From Rhyzopertha dominica (lineage: Eukaryota > Arthropoda > Insecta > Coleoptera > Bostrichidae): a stretch of 64,000 nucleotides of DNA. The stretch is from NCBI GenBank assembly GCA_025024175.1, contig QCXZ01000003.1, forward strand, positions 59,538,023-59,602,022, in the 5' to 3' direction. Below the pieces are notes generated by a model. That model was given only the letters and a program-made list of their open reading frames with translations. It did no database searches and was not told where the DNA came from. Positions within the stretch are counted from its first letter, which is position 1. Every line of letters begins with the position of its first letter. This document shows, piece after piece, positions 1-11,900 of the stretch. A program made the position numbers and the translations under genes.

Positions 1-2382
1 AAGTCCAATTTCACAATTATCGGATATTAGGATTTGTGCAGTTTTTTAAACTTTTCAGTCATTTTTTCGGTATATTAGTGCAACTCTTACCGTTTTTACA
101 ACCCTGCAATACTATTTACCTTTCATTTACAGGCGCAGTTGAAACGCCACGCGACTCCTCATNAATCAAACCCTCTCTTTGTGATTTTGCGAATTTCCAG
201 TTCCGGCTTTAAGCCGTTTTAAAATTCGTTTTTTGTTTGTGTAGTGTATATTATCCTAAGTAGTTTTTAATCATTCGGTTAATAAGAGGTTTTACATCGA
301 TCGTTTTTATCTCCGTCTCAAAATGAATTGTACGTAATTTTAGATGAGTAGCAACATGATTTTGCACAAGCAAAGTAGGTATTTCTAGTTATAATGAAAT
401 TTGTAATCTAACTAGACAACATGCACATCTGAGCCTTTTTAATATGCAAAGAAACATCTCGCATTCCTAAATATTTTTATTTTGATTTTTAACATTCCTG
501 TAATATTTATATCCTGTGAATATGTTGAATGCTGTGCTAGCCGAAAATTATAAACAATACATTTTAATATTTTTACAATCTTTTAACTATTGGAAACATG
601 CGGTTAACGGTTAAAAGAAAATAATAAGAATATATATATTTTTTTTATCTAAAGCTCTAAATACAAAAAAATAATTCCATACATCTATTATATTTTTACA
701 AAGAAGTTAACAAGTTTACACCGACATAACTTAAATATATTAGTTATTATCATCATCACTACTGTCAAATTCTGAATCACTGCTAGCATCATCATTAACA
801 TGTATTATAAAGTTTTGAAAATTTGGGGATACATAGCTATTTTCAATTTCAATAGCATGCTTAATACAGCTTTTCCACACTTCTTTCGTTATACTACTTA
901 CCTCTCTACGCACTAAATCTACAACTCCCGAACTTAAACGCGGACATGTATTGTTTCTTCGTATTCCTTTTTTAAGCGTACTCCACACTAATTCAATTGG
1001 GTTTAGGACGCAATAATACGGTGGCAAACGCATAACTATATGTCCATGTCCTTTCGCTAGTTCTTCAACTCGATATTGATCAGGTATGTTGAGATTTTTT
1101 TATTATTGTCAACAGATCTTTTTTGGTAACTTTTCCATCCGGAATTGTATTTTATTCTTTTTCATGTAATCAATTATTTCTATTTTTTGTAGCTGATGTT
1201 GGCGCCTTGTTTATTAATTTTGAATGATAACTCGCGTTATCCATGACTATAACAGATCCTGGTGGTAGCCCTGGCAGTAACTGCTGCTGAAACCAAGTTT
1301 CAAAAAGTTCAGAGTCCATGTCGCAATGGTAGTCAGCAGTACAATTTTGGATCTGTTTCGCTGACAGTAATAAGCCATTTTCCACCCATCCATCACTTCC
1401 TCCCGCATGAAGAATTATAATACTTTTTCCTCTCGAAGGTGGTGCTTGCAGAACGCAGTTATTTGTCCCATCTGTCAGACCTTTTTTTTATCAAGTCGTG
1501 GGTGTCGTACCACGTTTCATCCAAATATACGATATTACGATTTTCTTCGTGGTACCTTCTGATTTCGTTTATGTAATCCCATCTCATTCTTTTTAGTCGG
1601 GTTGATTCCATTATGGACAAGCGTTGGTTTAATGTACTATAATTTAAACCGATGTTCCTCAAGTATTTTCTGAACCACTCTTCGCAATAACTTATGTCAT
1701 ATCCTAATTCCAAAAGTTTTCATTTCAGACTTGCCGTAGTTGGAACTTTCCTTATACATTTGGTAAATCACTTTTTTAATTTCTATCCCAAGCTCTTTTG
1801 ATATATTTAGAAATTTCTCCGAATTGCATGATTTTCTTGAATTGCATTTATTTTCAATAATATCTCTCACAGTCGTGTAGAGGACACCAACCATTTCACT
1901 TGTCACTTTTAACGGAACACTGCACTCTTTTTTTATCAAAAAATTGTATACATTTTTTATGATTTCTTTGGCATCTTGAGTAAGGTAACGACGACTCCTC
2001 TTGTTTTCTTCAATTTGCACTTCCATGTCAGCGTCAGCAACTTCATTCTGAGCGGTACTTGGAGCAGCTTTTTACCAAGGACGGAACATTTTTCGCTTCT
2101 CTTGTCTCGCGCACAGAAATACCAAGACTGAATGCTAGTTTTGGTTTGACCGGTAGTGAATCCGACCCTGCTTAACCATCTTCCGAAAATCGGACCTAAA
2201 TTTATGGTAATCCGGTTATTTGCGGTAACTTGTGAGGGGCCGCCTGCTGTTCGAGATGAAAGATAAATTTTATTGCAGGGTTGTAATAACGGTAAGAGAG
2301 TTGCATTACTATAACAGTCGAATAAGTTGAAGAGCTCATCTTTTAATTTGTCGATGTCTAATTTTCGGGATAACACACATAA
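1..2382 (-). mobile_element. Decayed DD-E transposon with inverted ends
   Basis: Bases about 65-140 reappear inverted at about 2225-2312 (both contain ACAACCCTGCAATA and a CAACTCT...TACCGTT block), so a transposon with long, imperfect inverted ends spans most of this stretch. Its transposase remains run on the minus strand between them. The outer boundaries are not sharp: the left end may lie before the window, and the right end is cut by the Harbinger element that starts at 2383. An N at 163 blurs the left arm. It resembles in layout the better preserved element at 12979-16013. Confidence 0.6.
740..2026 (-). pseudogene. Broken DD-E (IS630/Tc1-like) transposase
   Basis: Four minus-strand pieces in different frames line up in order with one transposase. 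2026-1697 holds the N-terminal helix-turn-helix-like part. 1713-1459 holds the middle, ending in the first catalytic Asp (IVYLDETW). 1385-1170 holds the second Asp (VIVMDNASYHS). 1033-740 holds the Glu motif (LNPIELVW) and an acidic Asp/Ser tail. The same motifs and the acidic tail occur in the transposase at 14207-15573. Frameshifts and stops between the pieces show that the gene is dead. The family is inferred from the LDET, DNASYHS and NPIE motifs; no host function is suggested. Confidence 0.8.
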
Positions 2383-3127
2383 AGGCCGATTCCCACTTAC
2401 GCAGCACGGTGCGGCACGGCACGGCGCGTTACGATGCAGCAAAATGCTGCTTACAATTATTTGCATGTATTTAAATGATACCGTTCCCATTTAAGCAGCA
2501 CAGTCCGCTGCAGCACGGCGCGGTACGCTGCAGCAAAATTTCAATTCACCGGTGTACGTTTCCATCCGTCAATTGACGCACGCTGCTGCTTGTGCCGAAC
2601 AGAAGTGGGATGTTCAACCGAAACTTTGTGTGATGTCCCGTTAGTGGGTAGCGTACAATATTGTACAATTCACCGAATTTTTTGGAAGACATTCTATGAT
2701 GTTTATAAAATTTGCGTTCATCCTCCTGGAATTTTCTAAAAAATGTGTGAAATTCACCATTTTCCACTCTTGCATGAAATATATCGTGAACCCAATGGTT
2801 TCGCCTTTTTCTGTTTTTCTTTTTATTTTCTTTGTGTTGATGACATACAATAACTGGTCAATAAATTGTCCGATGACGACTATGTAGACGTGTAATTAAC
2901 TTCTGTCGTGCACATTGTATGTTATTAATTGTATATATAGTGATTATTATTTTTTATTACATTTATCTAATTAATAATATATAATATATATAATAATTAT
3001 TATAAAACTTCTGGTTCTGCTGCACACTGTCGCATAAGTGGGAATAGCTACGAAAAAATGACGCATCGTGCAGTGTCGCGCCGCGCTGCAACGCATCGTG
3101 TCGTGCCGCATTAGTGGGAATCTAACT
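2383..3127 (-). mobile_element. PIF/Harbinger element, non-autonomous
   Basis: A 745-bp insertion. It begins AGGCCGATTCCCACTTA and ends with the inverted match TAGTGGGAATCTAACT, and it is flanked by the 3-bp duplication TAA (2380-2382 and 3128-3130), the usual TWA target of PIF/Harbinger. Subterminal DNA on both sides is unusually rich in CG and in CAGCACGG/GCACGGC-type repeats. A short minus-strand reading frame (2767-2546) has a FFRKF...FYKHHRMS stretch like the N-terminal part of Harbinger nucleases (family knowledge). The catalytic region is absent, so it cannot move itself. It sits inside the older transposon at 1-2382. Confidence 0.85.
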
Positions 3128-3130
3128 TAA

Positions 3131-3969
3131 AAGTGGTTTGTGTAGCTATTCTGTTATGCCTGGCAGAGTTTCGTGGGTACTACATTGACGTGAGATACAC
3201 AACGAGTAGTTAGGTAACTTACAAGATCGTTTGATTTTCACAAATTAAAAAGTATGTTCACTGCACACGAAAGGAATAAGAACACTATCTGAACACAATA
3301 TATCTACATACACTCACACCAGCGATTAGAGCGATTATTTTCTCAATAAAAAGAAATTCTATCCATTTGAATTATGAGAAATAGGTGTAATTATACCGGA
3401 TGCGTGAAATTTATTTTACCAAACATTTTTTCACACGTCCTTTTTAAATATTAAAATGTTTCAGATAGAACAAAGTTATCTGCACTTTTCAAAGTATATG
3501 TATGAAAAAACGTAAATTGTAAATCCTGACTGACTTTTGGGTATTTTTGCAATTTCTGATCAATCGCGACTTTGAAATTCTAATTGAGCAGATCAGTTTG
3601 CGTAATCTCCACTCAAATTTGCTTTTATATGTTCAAGTTGTATAGACTGTCTTTAAAACGCATTATTATGAGGTCGTGCGCTCGGACTATTGTGTTTGTT
3701 TCTGACAATTTACAGTTTCTACCACCAATTTATTAATAAATATAAATACATTCTTTATCGCGCCTATAGATTAAATATATCTAAAGTCCACAAAATGTTG
3801 TTCCATGAGAGGCTACTCCTACTATCTGTTTAGTGATAAATCTGTCGCCAAGCAGGCAGTTCTCCTTGTGTTTGTGCTTTTAAATACACCTGCAAAGTTG
3901 ATTACCTCTAATCTTTCAGTAATAGTTACCTTTGGATTATCATGTGCTAAACAGCCTTAGGTAAGGATC
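3131..3969. other. Non-coding DNA upstream of the first gene
   Basis: No supported gene. The first few hundred bases may be the remainder of the transposon split by the Harbinger element. The part next to 3970 should hold the promoter and 5' leader of the gene that begins there, but I see no TATA box or other element I would defend. Confidence 0.4.
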
Positions 3970-5924
3970 ATGTTAGGAATAATTTTTACGGTAGCAGCCA
4001 TAACTGCCGGTATAATATGGATACAAAGCAAGAAAGAGGATCCAGTAAAGCTACTGGGCATTTACTCCCAACCAGGCAAGTGGTACTACCTGAAGTACTA
4101 CTTCATCCTTGCAGTGCTCAAATTACGACGCTTGAGTGCCAAAGCACTCAAGAAGGGTCACTCTGAAGTCGAAATGGAAAGAATGAAACAATTATCGGAG
4201 CACGAGAAGGTTTGCTTAATAAATCCAATGATTTTTTTCTAATGCTTTTAAATCTAGGCGTTTGATGCGGTGTTCTTCCAAGCTGTAACTCAAGATGGGT
4301 ACTACCTGGCCGCAGGTAACGAAAGGAGGCACGAAGCGAAAACTAATGGACTGTTCTATTTAGCGGTAATGTAGTCCAGCAGACCGCGTTCAGAAGTACC
4401 ATCAAAGTTTATTACAGACACCTGACTTAGGTCTCTTATTGAGCAAAGAACTTCCAAACACCGAATTGGACACTGATCCAGTTTCTATTTACACTATGAA
4501 AGAATGGAGCGCAGGTGGTATCCGTTTCCAACCTGTGAAACCCATGAGCATTTGGAAATTCTCGTTCAATGGGCAAATGCGGTAAGATTCCACTAATTAA
4601 ATAACATAATTTTAATTTCTATCTCGGTCCTGTAAATAAGGTTACTCCTTTATTTAATAGTTTATGTATAAAGACTAGAAAATTAGGTTTTTCACAAACT
4701 GATCCTGTAGCACGCGTAAAACTTATTTGATGGGTTTTGTTTGTACAACCACCATACAATACAGTCAAGCAGGCTTTAAAGCAAAATGTCATTAACAAGA
4801 GTTTTTATTGGCAATTATTTTTCACTCTGCACTCTGAAGAACCAAAGACTTCTTAATTTCGCTGCAGCAGTTCTTCTATACTAGTAGCGCATACTTTTGA
4901 TTTTATTTTGGCCTGGAGATAGAAATTCATTGGAGTTAGGTCGGGTGTTTTGCAGGGCTCAGTTTTAAGACCCATCTTGTTTCTTATCTATACCGCTGAT
5001 CTTTTATATAATGTAAGATTCTGTAAGACGCATTGTTACGCGGATGACACACAAATCACTTATTCATTTAATTCTAAACAAACAAATTTTGCTGTCGAAG
5101 ATATAAACAGCGATCTTAACAAAATAGAAAGATTTTCTAAAGACCATAATTTACAGCTAAATCCACAAAAGTGTTCTGTTATCTGCTTCTGTCATAAAAG
5201 GTATAGGACTATTGTGAAGGCAGACCTGAGGTTATATATTTCTGGCAAAATGTTAGAAATCGTCGATCAGGTAAAGAGTTTAGGTCTGATTATTGATGAA
5301 AATTAGATATTTAAACAACATATTTTAATGAAAAAATGTTACTGCTCCTTAAAACTGCTGTATAATAATATAAATTGAGAAAAAACTGTGACAGTCTAGT
5401 ACTACCAATAATGAGTTATTGTAATATCGTGTATTATAGTTGCTTAGACAAATACACCAGGGATCGCATGCAACAGATTCGGAATAGTTGCCGTCCTTGT
5501 GTGTATCGTATTAGCAAATATGGTTGAGTATCTGCTAGATTACATGAACTGAAGTGGTTGAGAATTCAAAATATTTTCAAATATAACCTAATAACATTTG
5601 TCCATAATGTGCTGCTTACCTTTTCTCCACCCTATCTGCATAACAAACTGTTTTATAGACGTGAGCTCCATAACATAAATGTACCCCACGTTGCCTCCCC
5701 ATCTGTTAGCCACGTTTCGCAAATCCTTTTCGTACAATTCAGTCGTTATCTTCGAATGTTTTTCGTAAGGAAATAAAAATTATTCTTTTGTCAACGCAGT
5801 AAAGCAAACCTTGAGCTGACTGTTTTGATTGTTTTGTTTGATGGTATTATTTATTGTATTGATTATGATTAAACATGTATTATTTCTTGCTGCTAAAGGT
5901 TAAGTTGAATAGCTAAAGCTAGAC

Positions 5925-5974
<50 letters not shown>

Positions 5975-8900
5975 TACTATTATTATTATTATANTATTAT
6001 TATTATTACTATTATTATTATTANGATCGCGAAGACCAAAGTAGAGGTTCTCTAAGCCCCAGCTATCTNTCTTGGAGCATTTCGGTTAAAAATATCGGNC
6101 AAAATTTGCTGTGGTTAAGTCCTGTCAGGCACCGTTAAAATGGCGGCCGTTCGTTTTCTGTAACACTTTCGGTATATGCACTAAATGCTTAGATACTTAT
6201 CCATATCTTTCCGTTTTGGCGTGTTAAATAAAAAATTGAAAAATAATAATACCATCGACTGCTCCGAACATACCCTGCAGAAGTATGTTAAAACCATTGG
6301 TTTTTCAATGAAAAAGGTGGAGAAGAAGCAATGCTTGATGGAAAGGCAGGTAATAAGAAAGTGGAGATACGATTATTTAAAATCTATAGAGGTGTCCTCC
6401 TCTTTTTTATAGATAAGTATGTAAAGAACTTCATAGTACTTGTTACAACACAGTTTTTTTGAGGAATTATGATTTTATATCACCTTTACGTATACTCTCG
6501 GAAAAGTATTTATCGTTCAAGTTACCAAATGTCATTTGGTGTCACCAACACTCGGTGTAAATAGCACATACGTAATCTTCGCAGTAGCATTTCTTTCTTC
6601 ATCTGCCCAATCTGTAACCATATAATTTATGAATAATTATTATAAGACTATACGAGGGTGAATGCTTTCAGCGTCCATAATATAATAAGATAATATTTTG
6701 TCGGATAGATCGCTGTCTCTTGAAAACACTGACAAAAAATTAATAGTCTGACATTTCGATTACACCTGTAATCTTTGTCAAAGACGAAGAACCTCAAAAT
6801 TTGCCTGACACAAGTTCAAACAAAATTTTGTATATATATATATATATATATCATTCGGGCAAATTTCATTGATAATTATCCCCTAATCAGTGATTGGCAA
6901 TGAAAAGCTGAAGATGTAACTACAGAAGTACAGGTTTTCATTCCAAAATTCTGCTTGCGGCAGATGAAACGGTTTCGGCGAGGAGAGGAACGAACAAAAC
7001 AAACACAGAGGAAACTCTGCCCCGCGCACGAAGTGTATTAAAACGGGTAATTCAATTTGTTCATTACAATCAGCTCTCCGCAAACATATAAATTACTAAT
7101 ACCTTAACAAGATTGGTAAATAGTGTGCGTCCTCCACGGACGCGGTCCTTCTCAATCGAAAAGAGGAGTTTGGCCACTCGAACAACCTTTGATTAGTTCT
7201 TTATAAAGATTCTTCTCGGCATAAATACTGCAACGAATGATAAAGCCTTTCTTGGAAAGGGTAGATGACAACCAGAGATTAAATGAAAGTAATTCTTTTT
7301 TAAAATGCCACTATATATCCAATTTCTCACCAGTTTTTTACCCTTGCCAAACAAACAGTCAACCAACAATCAACGCGTTTTGTTATGTTGTTATGCATGC
7401 CGGGCAGGTCACGTGATACGAGCTGTGACGTCAAGAATTACTTCGACTATTTATCAATCTTATTGTAATTCGCCAAAATCGTTTGAATTTCTAGGTTTTT
7501 ACCAATCCTTTCTTAAAGTAAAACGGCACGTTTTTATGTTAACGCAACGTTATTTGAGTAGTTCATGAGAATATTAAGCTACACGGATTACTGCGATTAG
7601 TAGAAAACACCTAATTTACTGGTCAGATATGTACTATGATGATAACTGCCCCACACTAAATGTTAGTTACTAATATGTGAGTTTATAATTTTTACAGGCT
7701 ACCAGAGCATATACATCACTTAGTAAATTCAACCTTGGGTTGGAGTCTGTAACGAAAACAGCGACTTAAGCGTTGTCTTTAATAATGAACTAATTTTGGA
7801 TTTACATCATATACAAAAAAAACTTGTGCTGCTGTTAATATTTTACGATATGGATGAGCTTTGCTGTGACACCATTGATGCCCAAACCTAATGTGACACT
7901 TGAAGAAATTAAACATTTGAATAGCATTTTATGACTACTACAGATGATAAGGGTTTAGTAGCAGCAATAAGAAATCCTACTTGAAAAATTCTCAAAATTA
8001 CTAGTGATCTAAAAGTTCAAAATTTCAAATTAGCAAAATCAATTTTAATTATTTCTGACTGCAGAGTGTCATGGGTGTTCGGTAAAATCCATAAAGCTAA
8101 TGTCACTAAGTTTGTAAGTGAAATTTTGTGTCAGTTGTTAAAGCGTTATGTAGGGTAAAATTAGTAGTTTCTTAAAAAAATCTGCATATAAAATTCATCT
8201 TATCAAAAGATTGCGTATTTAAAAAATTGACATTTATTTCTATAAAAATAAGTACAGGTTGTGTGATTAAGAAGTTATCGGCTATATATCATATCTCATT
8301 TAGTCCTAGAGCTTTGAAAAGAAATGACCAAGAGAAATTTTAATGAAAACATACTTGCTAAAAACTATGAGCCCAATATTTTCTGTGATGACTTGTGACT
8401 GATTTTTATAACTACGATGTTTTCATCTTAGCCTTAGTGGATTCAAGGCACAAATATATATTTTGTATATAGGTAGTATCGGCCTTCGTATCGGACGAAC
8501 TAATAAATATTTATCTAATCAATGAAGGGTGCTCCCTCTATTCTTCGGATTATGTAACCCACACCAGGTCCTGTGATTCTCGAAGCCTGGGGTAGGAATA
8601 CTAAACATTCATAGTGTAAGCAGATTTCTGCTCGGCGGTTCCCCATCTATTAGGCAATTTGGTGAAGATTAGACCTTATCGTGGGGCTTAGCAGTTGTTA
8701 CATAGGATTTATGGATGCGACGACAGATAGTTCGTACCGCTCGCAATAACAATAACAACTTCTTTTAATTTTTATAAGGCGGTTATTAAATTTTGAAGCA
8801 GTAGTTCCAAATTACTTGACATTCCGTTAAAAAGGTATTAAAACGTGGCGTGCTTACAGAGCATAATCAAGAAATCCACACTATTTCACTTATGGATACT

Positions 8901-11900
8901 ACAAAAACGCTTCAAAGGAATTCAATTGGAATTGAGACATTGCATTTACATATTATATTTTGGGGTTTCAACATTCCAGTTACGGTAAATTAGTAAAAAC
9001 TGAGACTGTTGTTACGTGTTTTAATCCTATACGAGGTAAAAAACGTGAGAAAAAATATCAACGAAGTTTGATAAATTACGAGTTACGAGTAGGGGGCAAA
9101 GCATCGATACCACCTTGTTGTGGTTTTCAAGTATGGAAAGTAATGAAAATATTCAAAAGTATCCAAAGTACTCAAATTAATAAATTTTGTTTGAACTTGT
9201 GTCAGGCAAATTTTGAGGTTCTTCGTCTTTGACAAAGATTACAGGTGTAATCGAAACGTCAGATTATTAATTTTTTGTCAGTGTTTTCAAGAGACAGCGA
9301 TCTATCCGACAAAATATTATCTTATTATTATTAAGACTATTCCATCAATCTGCTTATGCAGAAAGTTAGTCATCAATCTCTGAACAATTTTTAGTTTACT
9401 GGGTTTTCATTTGCTTTTTAAATACTAAGGATCCGTTTTAAGGGCTTTGTAATATTAAATCAAGATCTTCTATTTTTATCTAAACATCCAAACGTTCCTG
9501 TGTTTTTCGAATTTCGATTACGAGCCGTGGTTAATCTGAAAAATATCAGTCCATTTTACTTCCACATCCAACGGATGGGTATTGTATCGAGAAAAAATTT
9601 TCAAAAATTGTTATTTGCTCATTCGCTTTAAAATGGTCAAAAACGCAAAAAAAACAAAATTTAAGCAAAAAAAAATTCTTGTCTGTGTGTCTGTGAACTT
9701 GAAATTTGGCAAACGTATAAATTTCAACTATCCAAAGCGACCTATTGTTTGTGGTGTAAGTAGGATATCGGGAAGGGGGCGAAATTGGGAGGTAACTACC
9801 CTTTTTGCAAATTTTAATTTTTTTATATTTTTTCGTTTTAGTATGTGATTAGTAGTATAACTGCGAGTATTATTCGTTCTTATAAATTTTCGGTGCAACA
9901 AACTGTTTAGAAGATATTAGCAAAAAAGCGTCTCTTAAAGAAAACGGTTTTTCCTAAATATCTCCAAATATATTTAATATATTAAAAAAATGAAAATGCC
10001 ATCAGATAGGAAATAAAATTTCTCACCAAAAGTGTATTAGAAAATTTATGCAAAATTTTGACATTTTCGAAATATTTGCAAAAAACCTATTTGGGTCCCT
10101 GCTCGTACGATTTTTTTAAATTTTGGTATTATATAGAAAATGATCAGAAAGCACTCTTGTAATTTTTTTGTCAAGTTAATAATTTTCGAGTTATTTGAAA
10201 AAAAAACGATTTTTTTTGATAATATCACGAGGATTTTGTCTTAGAAAAAATGTGTTGAAACACAAAATGCTCAAAATATGATTACTAATCGTATAAGTAT
10301 AAGAAATAAAAACGTAAATGTCATTTTGACAATTGGATGTGGAGTATTGATTCAATTTGCAGCGGTTTTTTATTATCAACGTAGCATTTAATACGATCCT
10401 TCGCACAATACCTTCACTTCAGAAAATGCTGAATATACTTAGCTGGCTCTACCTTATGAATAAAGATTGTCATCATTAAACAGCATTCCAATACGAAATA
10501 GNGGAGAAACCTGGCCCATTAAAATAAAAAAATTTTCATTATGTNACTTTAACTTGTCATCACGTTTCTCTCTCTTTCAATTGCATCTCTTAAATTTCGT
10601 AGTCTACCGGAGACTTTATACTGGAAAAATTAATGTGGAACCAGTCGATAAAACGCGATTTGACTATACCACAGCAGCTGCATATTAGCTACATTTTTTT
10701 ACTGACGTTCTGAACGATCCAAATGCAGAATTAACTTTTTTTACTAGGGCTGGGCGATACCATTATACAAGTATCGATATTCGATGCAGTATCTTTACTA
10801 CTCAAAACTATCGAAGTTTCGAAAGTTTATCAAAGTATTGAAAATATCAGACGTATCAAAAGTACCTATCGAAGATGTTTCACTGTGTGTACTATAAATT
10901 AGTGGTTAAATTATTATTATGTATTATTTTATTTTTATTATTATTGAATATTGCAATAATTTGGATTCCTATACTTTAAAGCACCTTCAGTACCTTGATG
11001 CTGCCAATATTCTGGATGCTTCTCATACTTTAAATTATTTCAATACATCGACGTTTTCAATAAATTTGATACTTCAGATACTTTTGAATAGGATGGATGC
11101 TTTTAAATACTTTCATTAATCGTGAATAATTTCGATACTTCGATATTCATGAGTACTTTCGATACTTTTGAGTACTTTCGATACTTTTGAGTACTTTGGA
11201 TACTTTTGAATATTTTCATTACTTTCTATACTTGAAAACCACAACAAGGTGGTATCGATGCTTTACCCCCTACTCGTAACTCGCAATTTATCAAACTTCG
11301 TTGATATTTTTTCTCGCGTTTTTTACCTCGTATAGGATTAAAACACGTAACAACAGTCTCAGTTTTTACTAATTTACCGTAACTGGGATCTTGAAACCCC
11401 AAAATATAATATGTAAATGCAATGTCTCAATTCCAATTGAATTCCTTTGAAGCGTTTTTGTAGTATCCATAAGTGAAATAGTGTGGATTTCTTGATTATG
11501 CTCTGTAAGCACGCCACGTTTTAATACCTTTTTAACGGAATGTCAAGTAATTTGGAACTACTGCTTCAAAATTTAATAACCGCCTTATAACAAAAATGTT
11601 TAAGAACAGTCCTGGCAAAAACAGAAGATACTGGGTAATACATAATTCCACTCTCCATTATTTTATCATTTATAAATTAGACGCAGGAAACTTCTCAAAT
11701 CTAACCAGTGGCGACTCCTCGGGGTAGGCAAGGTAGGCACCGCCTACCTTGCAATTTCAATCAACAATGCCATAAAAAATAAATAATAATTAGCTAGAAA
11801 TTTATAATTTTTTTAATGCAATTTGTTTTTATACCAGTGTTTATTTAATATTTCATCTGAAGTTTACCCATACCGCTCAAAAATTACGAACCGCGTTATT

